Source: an uncultured Desulfuromonadales bacterium (GTDB lineage Bacteria > Desulfobacterota > Desulfuromonadia > Geobacterales > CAIOGM01). Taken from it: a stretch of DNA of 53,535 nt. A program made the position numbers and the translations under genes. Of the stretch, positions 44,581 through 53,535 are shown piece after piece (positions within the stretch are counted from its first letter, which is position 1; each line of letters begins with the position of its first letter). The notes beneath the pieces were generated by a model that was not told the DNA's origin, did not search any database, and saw only the letters and a list, made by a program, of their open reading frames with translations. The stretch is taken from positions 1 through 53,535 of the forward strand of contig CAIYUY010000290.1 in the NCBI GenBank assembly GCA_903929485.1. The letters run 5' to 3'.

Positions 44581-46161
44581 CTATTCCGCCATGAGGGCCG
44601 GGTTGATGACGATGGTGGCCTTCTCTCGAAGCCCCTTGAGCCAAGCGCTGAGTGCTTCATCTTGCTTTTGGGGGAGAAGTTTGGCTCGGATTGCCTCTTT
44701 CTGTTTGGCGAAATCGACCTTGGGCGCCTCGACCCGGTTTTTCAGCTTGACGGCGTACCAGACGCTGCCGGTTGCCACCGGAGAGGTGGCGACGGGGGCG
44801 GCGGCGGTCAGCTTGAAGGCTACCTCGGTCAGCTCAGGGGAGGGACCGATCTTTGGTATGGCGCTATTTTTATGGAGGAACAGGCCGGTCTCCTGAAGTT
44901 TGTAGGTTCCGGTCCCCTTGCTCATCCGGGTGATGGCCTCTTCGGCCTTTTTCTTGGCGAATTCCTTGGCTTTTTCCCTCCGGGCCGGTTCTTCCACCCG
45001 GTTGCGGATTTCAGCCAGGGGTGGGACAGCAGCCGTTTTCTTTTCCTTGAGTTTCAGGATGTAGATCCCCCGGGCGGTTTCCACCGGGCCACCCAGTTCA
45101 TTTGATTTGAGCAGGAAGGCCCGGTTGATCACCTCAATCTCACCGACGATGGCTTGAGCCGGTGTTTTGAGAGAGAAGAGGGGGAGCTCCATGATCCTGG
45201 ACCCCAGCGACTGGGCGGCGGCGGTGAGATCGCCTCCCTTGCCGTATTTGTTTATGGCTTCAGCGGATTTCTCGTAGGCCAACTTGGCCCCCTTGTCGCT
45301 GATGGTATCCTTCCGGACCTGTGCCTTGACCTCCGTGTAGGGAAGGATGCCTCCTTTCCCTTGGTACCTGTCCATATGTTTTTGATAATAGGCGTTAGCT
45401 TCTTCCTCGCTGACGGTCACCTTGCCGGTAAAGGCGGTCGGCTCCACGATGAGGTAACTGATGCTCACCTGCTCGGGAGTCCGGAACTCTTCCTGGTGAG
45501 CCTGCAAGTACGTTTGGAGTTCCTGATCGGTCAGCTTGACCTCTTTCACCAAATCGGCAGGGGAAAAGGGAACGAAAGAAAGCTCAACCTTGTCGTTGTC
45601 CAGCTTGTACTGCTTCAGGAGATCGTCGTCGCTCACCTTTACGTCGCCCTTGATCTTATCCTGGGCTTTCTTTATGAGGATCTCTTCCTCCTGGCCCTGC
45701 TCGAAGGCCGCTGGGGTCATTCGCTGGGACTTGAGGAGTTGCTGATACTGGTCGAAGTTGAAGACGCCGTCTTTCTGGAAGGCCGACACACCGGAGATGG
45801 CCTTGACGATTTCGTCCTTGGAGACTGAAAGCCCCATATTTTTTGCTTCGCGTTTTATGAGAACCTGGTTGATAAGGTTATCCATGGCGCTCTTCTTGAT
45901 GCCATACTGCTTTTCCATCTCCGGAGTGATGGAGCCCAGCATCTGCTGGAACATGTTTCTGACACGCAGATAGGTTTGTCGGTACTCATCGTTGCTGATC
46001 TTGGTCTTGTCGACCTTGATGGCGTATCCTGAACCTCCGCTCAGGCCGCTGTCTCCCTTGCCCCAGACCAGGAAAATGGTGCCGATAAAGGAGAAAACGA
46101 TGACACCGAATACGATCTTGATGATGACTGACTGCTTGTATTTCCTCATTACTCCGAGCAT
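44581..46161 (-). CDS. ppiD: Membrane-anchored periplasmic folding factor, PpiD/SurA-like
   Basis: A 526-residue protein with an N-terminal anchor (about 13-33, IIKIVFGVIVFSFIGTIFLVW). The SurA-N type chaperone region (about 45-200) contains NLINQVLIKREAKNMGLSVSKDEI. A rotamase-like region (about 220-400) carries ISYLIVEP and GGPVETARGIYILKLKEK but has no complete parvulin active-site pattern. PpiD assists folding of newly exported proteins and works beside the Sec translocon. The start at 46161 has AAAGGAG upstream (11-base spacing); a second Met at residue 5 is possible. It is divergent from mreB. Confidence 0.88.
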   Translation of the reverse strand: MLGVMRKYKQSVIIKIVFGVIVFSFIGTIFLVWGKGDSGLSGGSGYAIKVDKTKISNDEYRQTYLRVRNMFQQMLGSITPEMEKQYGIKKSAMDNLINQVLIKREAKNMGLSVSKDEIVKAISGVSAFQKDGVFNFDQYQQLLKSQRMTPAAFEQGQEEEILIKKAQDKIKGDVKVSDDDLLKQYKLDNDKVELSFVPFSPADLVKEVKLTDQELQTYLQAHQEEFRTPEQVSISYLIVEPTAFTGKVTVSEEEANAYYQKHMDRYQGKGGILPYTEVKAQVRKDTISDKGAKLAYEKSAEAINKYGKGGDLTAAAQSLGSRIMELPLFSLKTPAQAIVGEIEVINRAFLLKSNELGGPVETARGIYILKLKEKKTAAVPPLAEIRNRVEEPARREKAKEFAKKKAEEAITRMSKGTGTYKLQETGLFLHKNSAIPKIGPSPELTEVAFKLTAAAPVATSPVATGSVWYAVKLKNRVEAPKVDFAKQKEAIRAKLLPQKQDEALSAWLKGLREKATIVINPALMAE

Positions 46162-46289
46162 ATTCCAGTGGCTCCTTTAGGCGTTGTGCGGGGGGATTTT
46201 TCAGATGGACAGCGCGACATAGTAATATAACCGGCTACTAAAAATCAACTGTTAGATTGAATCCGTTCAGATAAAAAGAGATTTCTCCC

Positions 46290-46318
46290 TTGCAACCGGA
46301 GGCTGTTTTTGTTAGCAT
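46290..46318 (+). promoter_or_regulatory. Promoter candidate for the mreB-led operon
   Basis: TTGCAA (46290-46295) and TAGCAT (46313-46318) are separated by exactly 17 bases, about 98 bases before the mreB start. The 254-base gap at 46162-46415 shows no gene. Confidence 0.5.
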
Positions 46319-46406
46319 CGGACACTTTTGAGCAGGAAAGAGGTTAACTCCCGGTTTTTTGGAACATTATGATCCGGTCCCCTTTTCGTGCAAATCACCT
46401 TGTTAA

Positions 46407-47459
<1,053 letters not shown>

Positions 47460-47514
47460 TTGTTCAGATTTGATCCGCGTTCCATTGCTTTTGATCTTTT
47501 TTCGGGGGTAGTTG

Positions 47515-48117
47515 ATGCACGGAAATATAATCAGCCAACTGCGTGCTCATTGCGAGGTAATCGGGGCGGTGGAGCGGGAGCTGACCCCACGCATTGCCGA
47601 AACGGTAGCTCTCCTTGCCGAAACATTCCGCTCGGGGAACAAGCTGCTCGTCATGGGAAATGGCGGATCAGCCGCGGATGCCCAGCACCTGGCGGCGGAG
47701 ATCGTCGGTCGTTTTAAAATGGAGCGGCGCGGGCTTCCTGCCATTGCGCTCACCACCGACAGCTCCATTCTCACCGCCCTGGGGAACGATTACGGTTTCG
47801 ATGCCATCTTTACCAGGCAGATCCAGGCGCTGGCAGCGCCCGGGGATCTGGTCATGGGGATTACCACCAGTGGCAACTCTCGTAATGTGGCCGCCGCCCT
47901 GGAGCTGGCTTTGTCCCAAGGGTGCCGCACGGTGGCTCTTCTTGGAGGTGACGGAGGGATCATTGCCGGGCTTGTGGAGCTCCACCTGATCGTTCCCTCT
48001 CGGGATACTCCCCGAATACAAGAAGGACATATTACCATCATTCATATCCTCTGTGATCTTCTGGAACAGGAGCTGTTCGGAGATGGCGCGAACCTTCCCG
48101 AAGGCTGCCGCGGGTGA
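47515..48117 (+). CDS. gmhA: Phosphoheptose isomerase (sedoheptulose-7-phosphate isomerase)
   Basis: A 200-residue SIS-domain enzyme. VMGNGGSAADAQHLAAEIVGRF (about 46-67) and MGITTSGNSRNV (about 114-125) are the phosphate-binding parts, and QEGHITIIHILCDLLE is the conserved C-terminal helix. It makes D-glycero-D-manno-heptose 7-phosphate from sedoheptulose 7-phosphate, the first step to ADP-heptose for LPS inner core. The ATG at 47515 has a GGGGGTA ribosome site. Its stop overlaps the gmhB start as GTGA. Confidence 0.95.
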   Translation: MHGNIISQLRAHCEVIGAVERELTPRIAETVALLAETFRSGNKLLVMGNGGSAADAQHLAAEIVGRFKMERRGLPAIALTTDSSILTALGNDYGFDAIFTRQIQALAAPGDLVMGITTSGNSRNVAAALELALSQGCRTVALLGGDGGIIAGLVELHLIVPSRDTPRIQEGHITIIHILCDLLEQELFGDGANLPEGCRG

Positions 48118-48686
48118 CGAGCAGAGGACGTCGGGCGGTTTTTCTGGATCGGGACGGCACCATAAATATTGATTATGGGTATGTCTTTCGGACCGCCGAT
48201 TTTCAGTTCATTCCCGGCGCACCGGAGGCGATCAGGGCGTTGAATGGCGCCGGGTATCTGGTAATCGTCGTCACCAACCAGGCCGGCATCGCTCGGGGAT
48301 TGTATGGCGAGTCCGATTTGCACGAACTCCATCGCTATCTTGACCTGGAACTGGCCGGATATGGTGCGACCATTGACGCTTATTATTACTGCCCCCATCA
48401 TCCCAGGGAGGGGAGAGAGCCGTACCTGAAGGAGTGCGCCTGCCGCAAACCGTTCCCCGGCATGCTTCTTCAGGCCGCCGCCGACTTGTTCTTGGATCTG
48501 GATGAATCATTTCTGGTGGGGGACAAGCGTTCGGATATGGATGCCGGTTTGGCGGCCGGCTGCAGACCGATCCTGGTGCAGACCGGTTATGGCTCGGGGG
48601 TGGATGATCTCCCCTCGAATGTTTCACGGGTTGCCGACCTCATGGCAGCCGCCCAACTGATTTTGAAAGGAAAGGTCCTCACATGA
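48114..48686 (+). CDS. gmhB: D-glycero-D-manno-heptose-1,7-bisphosphate 7-phosphatase
   Basis: A 190-residue HAD phosphatase: [15 protein letters not shown] (10-24) with the nucleophile aspartate, [10 protein letters not shown] (52-61), and the zinc-binding CPHHPREG...CACRKP stretch. DKRSDMDAG is near the end. It removes the 7-phosphate in the heptose pathway after GmhA. It uses a GTG start at 48114 that overlaps the gmhA stop. HldE, needed for the other steps, is not in the window. Confidence 0.93.
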   Translation: MTSRGRRAVFLDRDGTINIDYGYVFRTADFQFIPGAPEAIRALNGAGYLVIVVTNQAGIARGLYGESDLHELHRYLDLELAGYGATIDAYYYCPHHPREGREPYLKECACRKPFPGMLLQAAADLFLDLDESFLVGDKRSDMDAGLAAGCRPILVQTGYGSGVDDLPSNVSRVADLMAAAQLILKGKVLT

Positions 48687-49597
48687 AACCTGGAATTACC
48701 AAAGGGATTGTTCTGGCCGGCGGCGCCGGCAGTCGACTGTATCCGTTGACCCTTGTTGCCAGCAAGCAACTCCAGCCTGTCTATGACAAACCGATGATCT
48801 ATTACCCCCTGGCTACCCTCATGATGGCCGGTATCAACGACATCCTCATCATCTCGACCCCCCATGACACGCCCCGTTTTCAGTCGCTCCTGGGGGATGG
48901 TTCCCGGTGGGGTATCACCCTCTCCTACCTGGTGCAGCCGGAACCAAAGGGGATCGCCCAGGCTTTTTTGGTGGGGGAAGAGTTCATCGCCGATCAAGGG
49001 GTCTGTCTCATCCTGGGGGATAACATCTTCTACGGCAAGATGGAGCTTGACCGGATCGTCAGCTCATTTACCGGTGGGGCGACCATCTTTGGTTACTACG
49101 TTAATGATCCCGAGCGCTATGGCGTCGTGGAATTCGACGAGCATGGTTTAGCTGTCGGGATCGAGGAGAAGCCGGCAAAGCCCAGGACCAACTATGCAGT
49201 GCCGGGACTCTATCTCTATGACAACCGGGTCGTGGCCATGGCCAGGGAGATGAAACCGTCCCCCCGGGGTGAGCTGGAGATCACCGATATAAACCTGGAA
49301 TACCTCCGTCGCGGCGAGCTCAACGTGGAGAGGCTTGGGAGGGGGATTGCCTGGCTGGACACGGGGACTCATCAAAGTCTTCTTGAAGCCAGTCACTTCA
49401 TCGGCACTCTCGAGGCCCGTCAGGGGCTTAAGATCGCCTGTTTGGAAGAGGTGGCGTTGCGCATGGGGTTCATCGACTGCGAAAAAATGGCGTCGGTCAT
49501 CGCTGAAACGCCGAAATCAAGCTATCGGGAGTATCTTGTGCGGCTGTATAACGAGACTAATCTCTGCGGAGTACAGGCGCCCGGTTCCGGGTTCTAG
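48683..49597 (+). CDS. rfbA: Glucose-1-phosphate thymidylyltransferase
   Basis: A 304-residue nucleotidyltransferase. The signature is [17 protein letters not shown] (6-22), followed by [27 protein letters not shown] carries the metal-binding aspartate, and [21 protein letters not shown] is typical. It forms dTDP-glucose, the precursor of dTDP-rhamnose and other sugars. The other dTDP-sugar genes (rfbB, rfbC, rfbD) are not adjacent. The start overlaps the gmhB stop as ATGA. Confidence 0.95.
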   Translation: MKPGITKGIVLAGGAGSRLYPLTLVASKQLQPVYDKPMIYYPLATLMMAGINDILIISTPHDTPRFQSLLGDGSRWGITLSYLVQPEPKGIAQAFLVGEEFIADQGVCLILGDNIFYGKMELDRIVSSFTGGATIFGYYVNDPERYGVVEFDEHGLAVGIEEKPAKPRTNYAVPGLYLYDNRVVAMAREMKPSPRGELEITDINLEYLRRGELNVERLGRGIAWLDTGTHQSLLEASHFIGTLEARQGLKIACLEEVALRMGFIDCEKMASVIAETPKSSYREYLVRLYNETNLCGVQAPGSGF

Positions 49598-49699
49598 GCG
49601 CCGGGCGCCTTGCGTCCGGTTTCAATCGCCTAAGTGTGTGGTGAAATGCTTTAACGAGGGGGGACGGGAGTCTCCCCTCTGTTGCTTTGGGACAGTGCG

Positions 49700-50521
49700 A
49701 TGCTGGAATTCCTGAAAAAATACCGGGTACAGTTGCTGGCAGGGTTCGCCCTTTTTACCGCGCTGATCTTTTTTTCCCTTAACCTTCGTCGCAAGGATTC
49801 TACCTACCCTTTGGAAAAGGTTGTCCTGACGGTGGCCACGCCGGTGATGGGACTCTTTACCGGGGTTAATAACGCCATTTTTTCGGTTTGGGAGGGGTAC
49901 CTGTTCCTCACGAAGGTGAAAGAGGAAAACGGACGGTTGCTCCGGACGATCAAGATCCAGAACGAACGGCTCATCCGGGGTAATGAGGCGCTCCTTGAAA
50001 ACGAGCGGCTCAGGGCGCTCCTGGATATGAGAGCGCGTCTCCCCGGCTCCCCGGTGTCGGTTTCGGTAATTGCCGAGGAGGTTACTCCCTGGTTTCGCAC
50101 GGTTGTCGTCAACCGAGGGTCACAGGACGGGATCCGCGAGGGGTTGCCGGTGGTGGCGCTCAGCGGGATCGTGGGTCAGGTGATCAAAGTGGGGGCGATG
50201 AGTTCCAAGGTGCTGCTCCTTACCGATCACGCCAGCGCCATGGCGGCGACCATTCAGCGCTCAAGGGCACGCGGGGTGGTGAAAGGGAAGGGGGGGGAAC
50301 TCTGTTCACTGGAGTTTGCCAGTCGCCTGGATGACATCAAGCTGGGGGATATCGTCGAAACCTCCGGTGTGGGGGGGCTCTATCCCAAGGGAATTCCTAT
50401 CGGCCAGGTCACCATGGTTAAAAAGGGGGAGTACGGTATCTTTCAGACAGTCACGATCCGGCCCGCGGTGAATCTCTCCCGTATGGAAGAGCTGCTCGTG
50501 CTCGTCTCCCCACCCAAATGA
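49700..50521 (+). CDS. mreC: Rod shape-determining protein MreC
   Basis: A 273-residue protein with a membrane anchor (about 10-28, VQLLAGFALFTALIFFSLNL), a coiled coil (about 65-110) and the two-lobed beta domain with VIAEEVTPWFRTVVVNRGSQDGI and VVALSGIVGQV. It bridges MreB to the periplasmic cell-wall enzymes. I chose the ATG at 49700 (GGGA upstream) over a TTG at 49682. A 102-base gap separates it from rfbA. It overlaps mreD as ATGA. Confidence 0.96.
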   Translation: MLEFLKKYRVQLLAGFALFTALIFFSLNLRRKDSTYPLEKVVLTVATPVMGLFTGVNNAIFSVWEGYLFLTKVKEENGRLLRTIKIQNERLIRGNEALLENERLRALLDMRARLPGSPVSVSVIAEEVTPWFRTVVVNRGSQDGIREGLPVVALSGIVGQVIKVGAMSSKVLLLTDHASAMAATIQRSRARGVVKGKGGELCSLEFASRLDDIKLGDIVETSGVGGLYPKGIPIGQVTMVKKGEYGIFQTVTIRPAVNLSRMEELLVLVSPPK

Positions 50522-51009
50522 TCAGGACCGCCCGTTTCATCCTGGCCCTGGCCGTGGCGACCCTGGCGCAGGTATCCTTTTTTCCCGCCTGGCTGAGCAC
50601 CCCGTTCATTCCCAATCTTACCCTTTTCTTTGTTGTTCATCTGGGGCTGCGGGTGCCGTTTTGCTGGATTAACTGCCTGGCGGCGTTCTTCATCGGTCTG
50701 GTTCAGGACTGCTTTAGCGGCAGTTACTTCGGGCTGCACGGCTTCATCTATCTCTTCGTCTATCTTTTGCTGGAACAGACTTCGGAACGGCTCTACACCG
50801 ACAACAACCTGCTTATCATCATGGGGGTCTTTCTGGGAATCCTCCTTGATGGCGTCATGACGTTTTGTCTGCTCCTCCTTTTTTCCGAAGCGGACGGCAT
50901 CTACGGCTCACTCTTTTCCGGGCTTATCCCCCATGCCCTGACCAGCACCGCGGCGTCCTTGCTCCTGGTCAGGGCTATTCCCGATTCCTCGTCGGGGTAT
51001 GCGCGATGA
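50518..51009 (+). CDS. mreD: Rod shape-determining protein MreD
   Basis: A 163-residue integral membrane protein with five to six helices and no large loops. NLTLFFVVHLGL and GLVQDCFSGSYFGLHGF fit the MreD pattern. It overlaps mreC at the start and mrdA at the end, both as ATGA, which implies translational coupling. Its role is to support the MreC-PBP2-RodA complex. Confidence 0.93.
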   Translation: MIRTARFILALAVATLAQVSFFPAWLSTPFIPNLTLFFVVHLGLRVPFCWINCLAAFFIGLVQDCFSGSYFGLHGFIYLFVYLLLEQTSERLYTDNNLLIIMGVFLGILLDGVMTFCLLLLFSEADGIYGSLFSGLIPHALTSTAASLLLVRAIPDSSSGYAR

Positions 51010-52907
51010 CGGGGAAACGTTTTGTCAAGGAGGCAGCCAAGTCGGAGAGAAACCTGTTTGCTCTTTCCCTGGGGGTTACCGGCCTCTTTTTCATCCTCAT
51101 CATGAGGCTTTGGTATCTTCAGATCATCAAGGCGGAAGATTATCAGAACCTCTCCGAAAATAACCGGCTTCGACTGGTGCCGGTGGCGGCCCCTCGCGGC
51201 ACCATTCTGGATAGAAACGGCAAGTTGATGATCTGGAACCGCCCTTCGTTCAGTGTGGTGCTCTTCAAGCAGGATGTGAAAGATAAGGATCTGCTCCTGG
51301 GACAGCTGATCAAATACCTGGAACTGGATCGCCGGGAGTTGTACGAAAAATGGAACAAGAGCCGGGGGAGGGCCAAATATTACCCCATCACCGTGGCGTC
51401 GGGGATAACGCAGGATCAATTGGAATTCCTGGAGGAAAATCGGCTCAACCTGCCGGGGGTGGATCTGCAGATGAAGCCGATTCGGGAGTACGCCGAGGGT
51501 GGAACCGCGGTCCATTTGGCGGGGTACATCGGAGAGATCAGCGAGCAGGATCTTGCACGGGAGGAATTCAGCGGATACAACTCCGGCGACTATATCGGCA
51601 AGAACGGTCTTGAGCGGGTTTGGGAGAGAGATCTCCATGGTGTGGATGGTGGTCGTCTCATGGAGGTTGATGCGCGGGGGCGAGTCTTGAGGACGGTGAC
51701 CGAGACCGTGCCGACTATCGGCAATAGTCTGGTCCTGACGCTGGATAAAACTATTCAGGAGCGGGCGGAACAGGCCTTGGGCGCCAAGGCGGGGGCGGCG
51801 GTAGCTCTTGATGTCCGCACCGGAGAAATTCTGGCCTTTGCCAGCAGTCCGGTCTTCGCCCCGGAACTCTTCAGCGCCCGGATACCGAAAAAAATCTGGG
51901 ACGGTTATCTGGAGGATGTCAGGCGTCCGCTTATCAACAAGGTGCTCACCGGCCAGTATCCGCCCGGATCCACGTTCAAGATCATCACGGCCCTGGCCGG
52001 TCTGGAGGAGGGGTTGATTGATGAACATACAACCGTCCCCTGCAACGGCTCCTACACGGTGGGTAACCGGACCTTCCATTGCTGGCAGAGACACGGCCAC
52101 GGTGCGGTGAATCTTAAAATGGCGCTGAAACAGTCGTGTGATGTCTATTTCTACCACTTGGCGGACCGTCTGGGGGTGGACCGGATCGCCAAGTATGCCC
52201 GAAAGTATCGCCTGGGGATCCCCACCGGGATCGGGCTGGAACACGAAAAACCGGGGTTGATCCCGACCACGGAGTGGAAGGAAAAGAAGTACAAGCAGAA
52301 GTGGGCGCGGGGTGAGACTATTTCGGTGGGAATCGGTCAGGGATACGTGCTCATGACCCCCTTGCAGCTTGCCTCCATGACCGCCTCCGTGGCCAATGGC
52401 GGAACCGTGTATCGCCCTTACGTTGTTAAAAAGGTGGTGGATCAGGAAGGGAAGGTGTTGCGGGAGTTTAAGCCGGAAGTCATGGGGGTGGCGGGGATTT
52501 CGGAGCGGAGCCTGGCCCTGGTCCGGAGCGGGTTGCAGGCGGTGGTGAACGAGCCGGGAGGAACCGGCGGTGCGTCCCGCCTCGCCGAGGTGATGGTTGC
52601 GGGGAAGACCGGAACCTCCCAGGTGGTCAAGTTGAGGAGCGGCAAGGGGAATCCGTATCAGTTCCGTGATCATGCCCTGTTTGTCGCCTTCGCTCCGGTG
52701 GAGAACCCCGAGATTGCCGTGGCGGTGGTGGTGGAGCATGGCGAGCATGGCGGGTCGGCGGCGGCCCCGGTGGCCAAGGCGATCTTTCGCGCCTATTTCG
52801 AAGGGAAAGGGGTCATCAAGAAGCCGGTGGCCAGGCAGGGGAGATACAGCTCCAATCGTGGTGGAGATGTTGAGCCGGAGGAACAGAGTGATTCGGAAGG
52901 AGAGTGA
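51006..52907 (+). CDS. mrdA: Penicillin-binding protein 2 (elongation transpeptidase)
   Basis: A 633-residue class B PBP. An N-terminal anchor (about 20-40) is followed by the dimerisation domain start APRGTILDRNGKLM (62-75). The transpeptidase domain has its catalytic Ser322 in GSTFK, Ser377 in the SCD motif and KTG near 532 (AGKTGTS). It crosslinks peptidoglycan during cell elongation with RodA. The ATG at 51006 overlaps mreD as ATGA. The C-terminal 40 residues are basic and acidic low complexity. Confidence 0.97.
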   Translation: MTGKRFVKEAAKSERNLFALSLGVTGLFFILIMRLWYLQIIKAEDYQNLSENNRLRLVPVAAPRGTILDRNGKLMIWNRPSFSVVLFKQDVKDKDLLLGQLIKYLELDRRELYEKWNKSRGRAKYYPITVASGITQDQLEFLEENRLNLPGVDLQMKPIREYAEGGTAVHLAGYIGEISEQDLAREEFSGYNSGDYIGKNGLERVWERDLHGVDGGRLMEVDARGRVLRTVTETVPTIGNSLVLTLDKTIQERAEQALGAKAGAAVALDVRTGEILAFASSPVFAPELFSARIPKKIWDGYLEDVRRPLINKVLTGQYPPGSTFKIITALAGLEEGLIDEHTTVPCNGSYTVGNRTFHCWQRHGHGAVNLKMALKQSCDVYFYHLADRLGVDRIAKYARKYRLGIPTGIGLEHEKPGLIPTTEWKEKKYKQKWARGETISVGIGQGYVLMTPLQLASMTASVANGGTVYRPYVVKKVVDQEGKVLREFKPEVMGVAGISERSLALVRSGLQAVVNEPGGTGGASRLAEVMVAGKTGTSQVVKLRSGKGNPYQFRDHALFVAFAPVENPEIAVAVVVEHGEHGGSAAAPVAKAIFRAYFEGKGVIKKPVARQGRYSSNRGGDVEPEEQSDSEGE

Positions 52908-52910
52908 GCC

Positions 52911-52940
52911 ATGAAACAGAGGATTCGCGGATGCCGATGA
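52911..52940 (+). other. Nine-codon leader ORF before rodA
   Basis: A strong ribosome site, GGAAGGAG, sits eight bases before an ATG at 52911 that opens only nine codons. Its TGA (52938-52940) overlaps the ATG at 52937 inside the rodA start. It may couple rodA translation to mrdA. Confidence 0.4.
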
Positions 52941-53535
52941 TCGACCGGCGCCTTCTCACCAATTTCGACTGGACTCTTCTCGGTCTGACCCTGGTCATCG
53001 CCGCCGTGGGGGTCGTTAATATTTTCAGCGCGACGGCTTCGTACAACGTTTCCGGAACGCCTTATTACCTGAAACAGCTCTACTGGATCTTCACCGGTCT
53101 CCTGCTGGTGGTGGCGGTGAGCAGTGTGGATTATCATTTTCTGGATGATATCGCCTTCTGGGTTTATGGAATCATTGTCGTCCTGCTCCTCATCGTTCTT
53201 GTGGCCGGCAGGAGTTCCATGGGGGCCACGAGGTGGCTGCATCTGGGGGTACTCTCCATCCAGCCGTCCGAACCGATGAAGATAGTTATCATCATCATCT
53301 TTGCCCGACTCTTCTCCCGGTATCCGACCCATGTCAGTCTGAGTATCAGGGAACTGGGGCTGCCGGTGATCGTCGTAGGACTGCCTGCGCTCCTCATCAT
53401 GAAACAACCGGACCTGGGAACCGCCATTTTAGTCCTCCTCATTGCCGGTTCCATGATGTTGGCCGTGGGGGTCAAGCCCTCTGCCCTCATTGCCGCCATT
53501 GTGGCGGCAGTGCCGGTGATTTTTATCGGCTGGCA
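52931..53535 (+). CDS. rodA: Rod shape protein RodA (SEDS glycosyltransferase), cut by the window end
   Basis: The first 201 codons of a SEDS-family protein. It has membrane helices at about 16-35, 48-68, 75-93 and 130-145 and beyond. The conserved MGATRWLHLGVLSIQPSEPMK segment is at about 97-117, followed by KQPDLGTAI with the catalytic-loop aspartate. RodA polymerises lipid II with PBP2. The start may be 52931 (AGGA eight bases upstream) or the ATG at 52937, which is coupled to the nine-codon leader. The 3' end lies beyond the window. Confidence 0.95.
   Translation, partial: MPMIDRRLLTNFDWTLLGLTLVIAAVGVVNIFSATASYNVSGTPYYLKQLYWIFTGLLLVVAVSSVDYHFLDDIAFWVYGIIVVLLLIVLVAGRSSMGATRWLHLGVLSIQPSEPMKIVIIIIFARLFSRYPTHVSLSIRELGLPVIVVGLPALLIMKQPDLGTAILVLLIAGSMMLAVGVKPSALIAAIVAAVPVIFIGW

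Noticed and set aside
50901-52748. A 615-codon reverse-strand open frame across mrdA
   Set aside because: It is antisense to mrdA, has no recognisable domain and no ribosome binding site.

Overview
The window looks like a chromosomal segment of a GC-rich deltaproteobacterium of the Geobacter/Desulfuromonas type. The reasons are a TopA with four C-terminal zinc ribbons, cohesin-like and fibronectin-like surface proteins, tandem bacteriohemerythrins, an AmmeMemo gene pair, a Flp/Tad pilus locus and a heptose-LPS/rod-shape cluster. The lineage is an inference from gene content; no rRNA, tRNA or CRISPR array was seen.

Layout. 1-8 kb: a TrhP-like U32 enzyme, a LysM protein, dprA, topA and an unrecognised two-gene membrane operon. 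Three copies of a dispersed inverted repeat and a 20-copy heptamer array lie between these genes. 8-12.4 kb: a scarred accessory island. A REP-associated tyrosine transposase (RAYT) with multiplied inverted ends lies against a 5'-truncated surface protein gene, followed by a cohesin-like protein. A 34-bp direct repeat brackets the island, and its right copy abuts a histidine-kinase remnant. 12.4-19.2 kb: a YaeQ-like protein, a second type IA topoisomerase without zinc ribbons, two hemerythrins, malQ and a metY-like gene, then a 23-copy heptamer array. 19.2-25.2 kb: four exported envelope proteins on the minus strand, including a long 28-residue-repeat coiled coil and a SUMF-fold protein that lacks the catalytic cysteines. 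25.3-26.7 kb: AmmeMemo B and A.

26.7-36 kb: a minus-strand Flp/Tad pilus locus (flp, tadE, cpaB, secretin, tadG-like, cpaE, cpaF, tadB, tadC). Its secretin carries four to five tandem pilus N-terminal domains instead of one. No prepilin peptidase is present. 36-41 kb: membrane glycosyltransferase-like proteins, a methyltransferase and a DPM-like glycosyltransferase. 41-43.5 kb: two overlapping response-regulator genes, one a sigma-54 activator. 43.6-46.2 kb: purC and a PpiD-like chaperone. 46.4-53.5 kb: mreB, gmhA, gmhB, rfbA, mreC, mreD, mrdA and rodA (cut by the window end), largely linked by ATGA/GTGA overlaps. This last cluster joins cell-shape machinery with LPS precursor synthesis.

The most unusual features are the multi-domain Tad secretin, the nested RAYT island with its bracketing direct repeats, and three loci of heptameric tandem repeats. 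Also notable are the 28-residue coiled-coil envelope gene set and the two hemerythrins that both lack one expected iron-ligand histidine.
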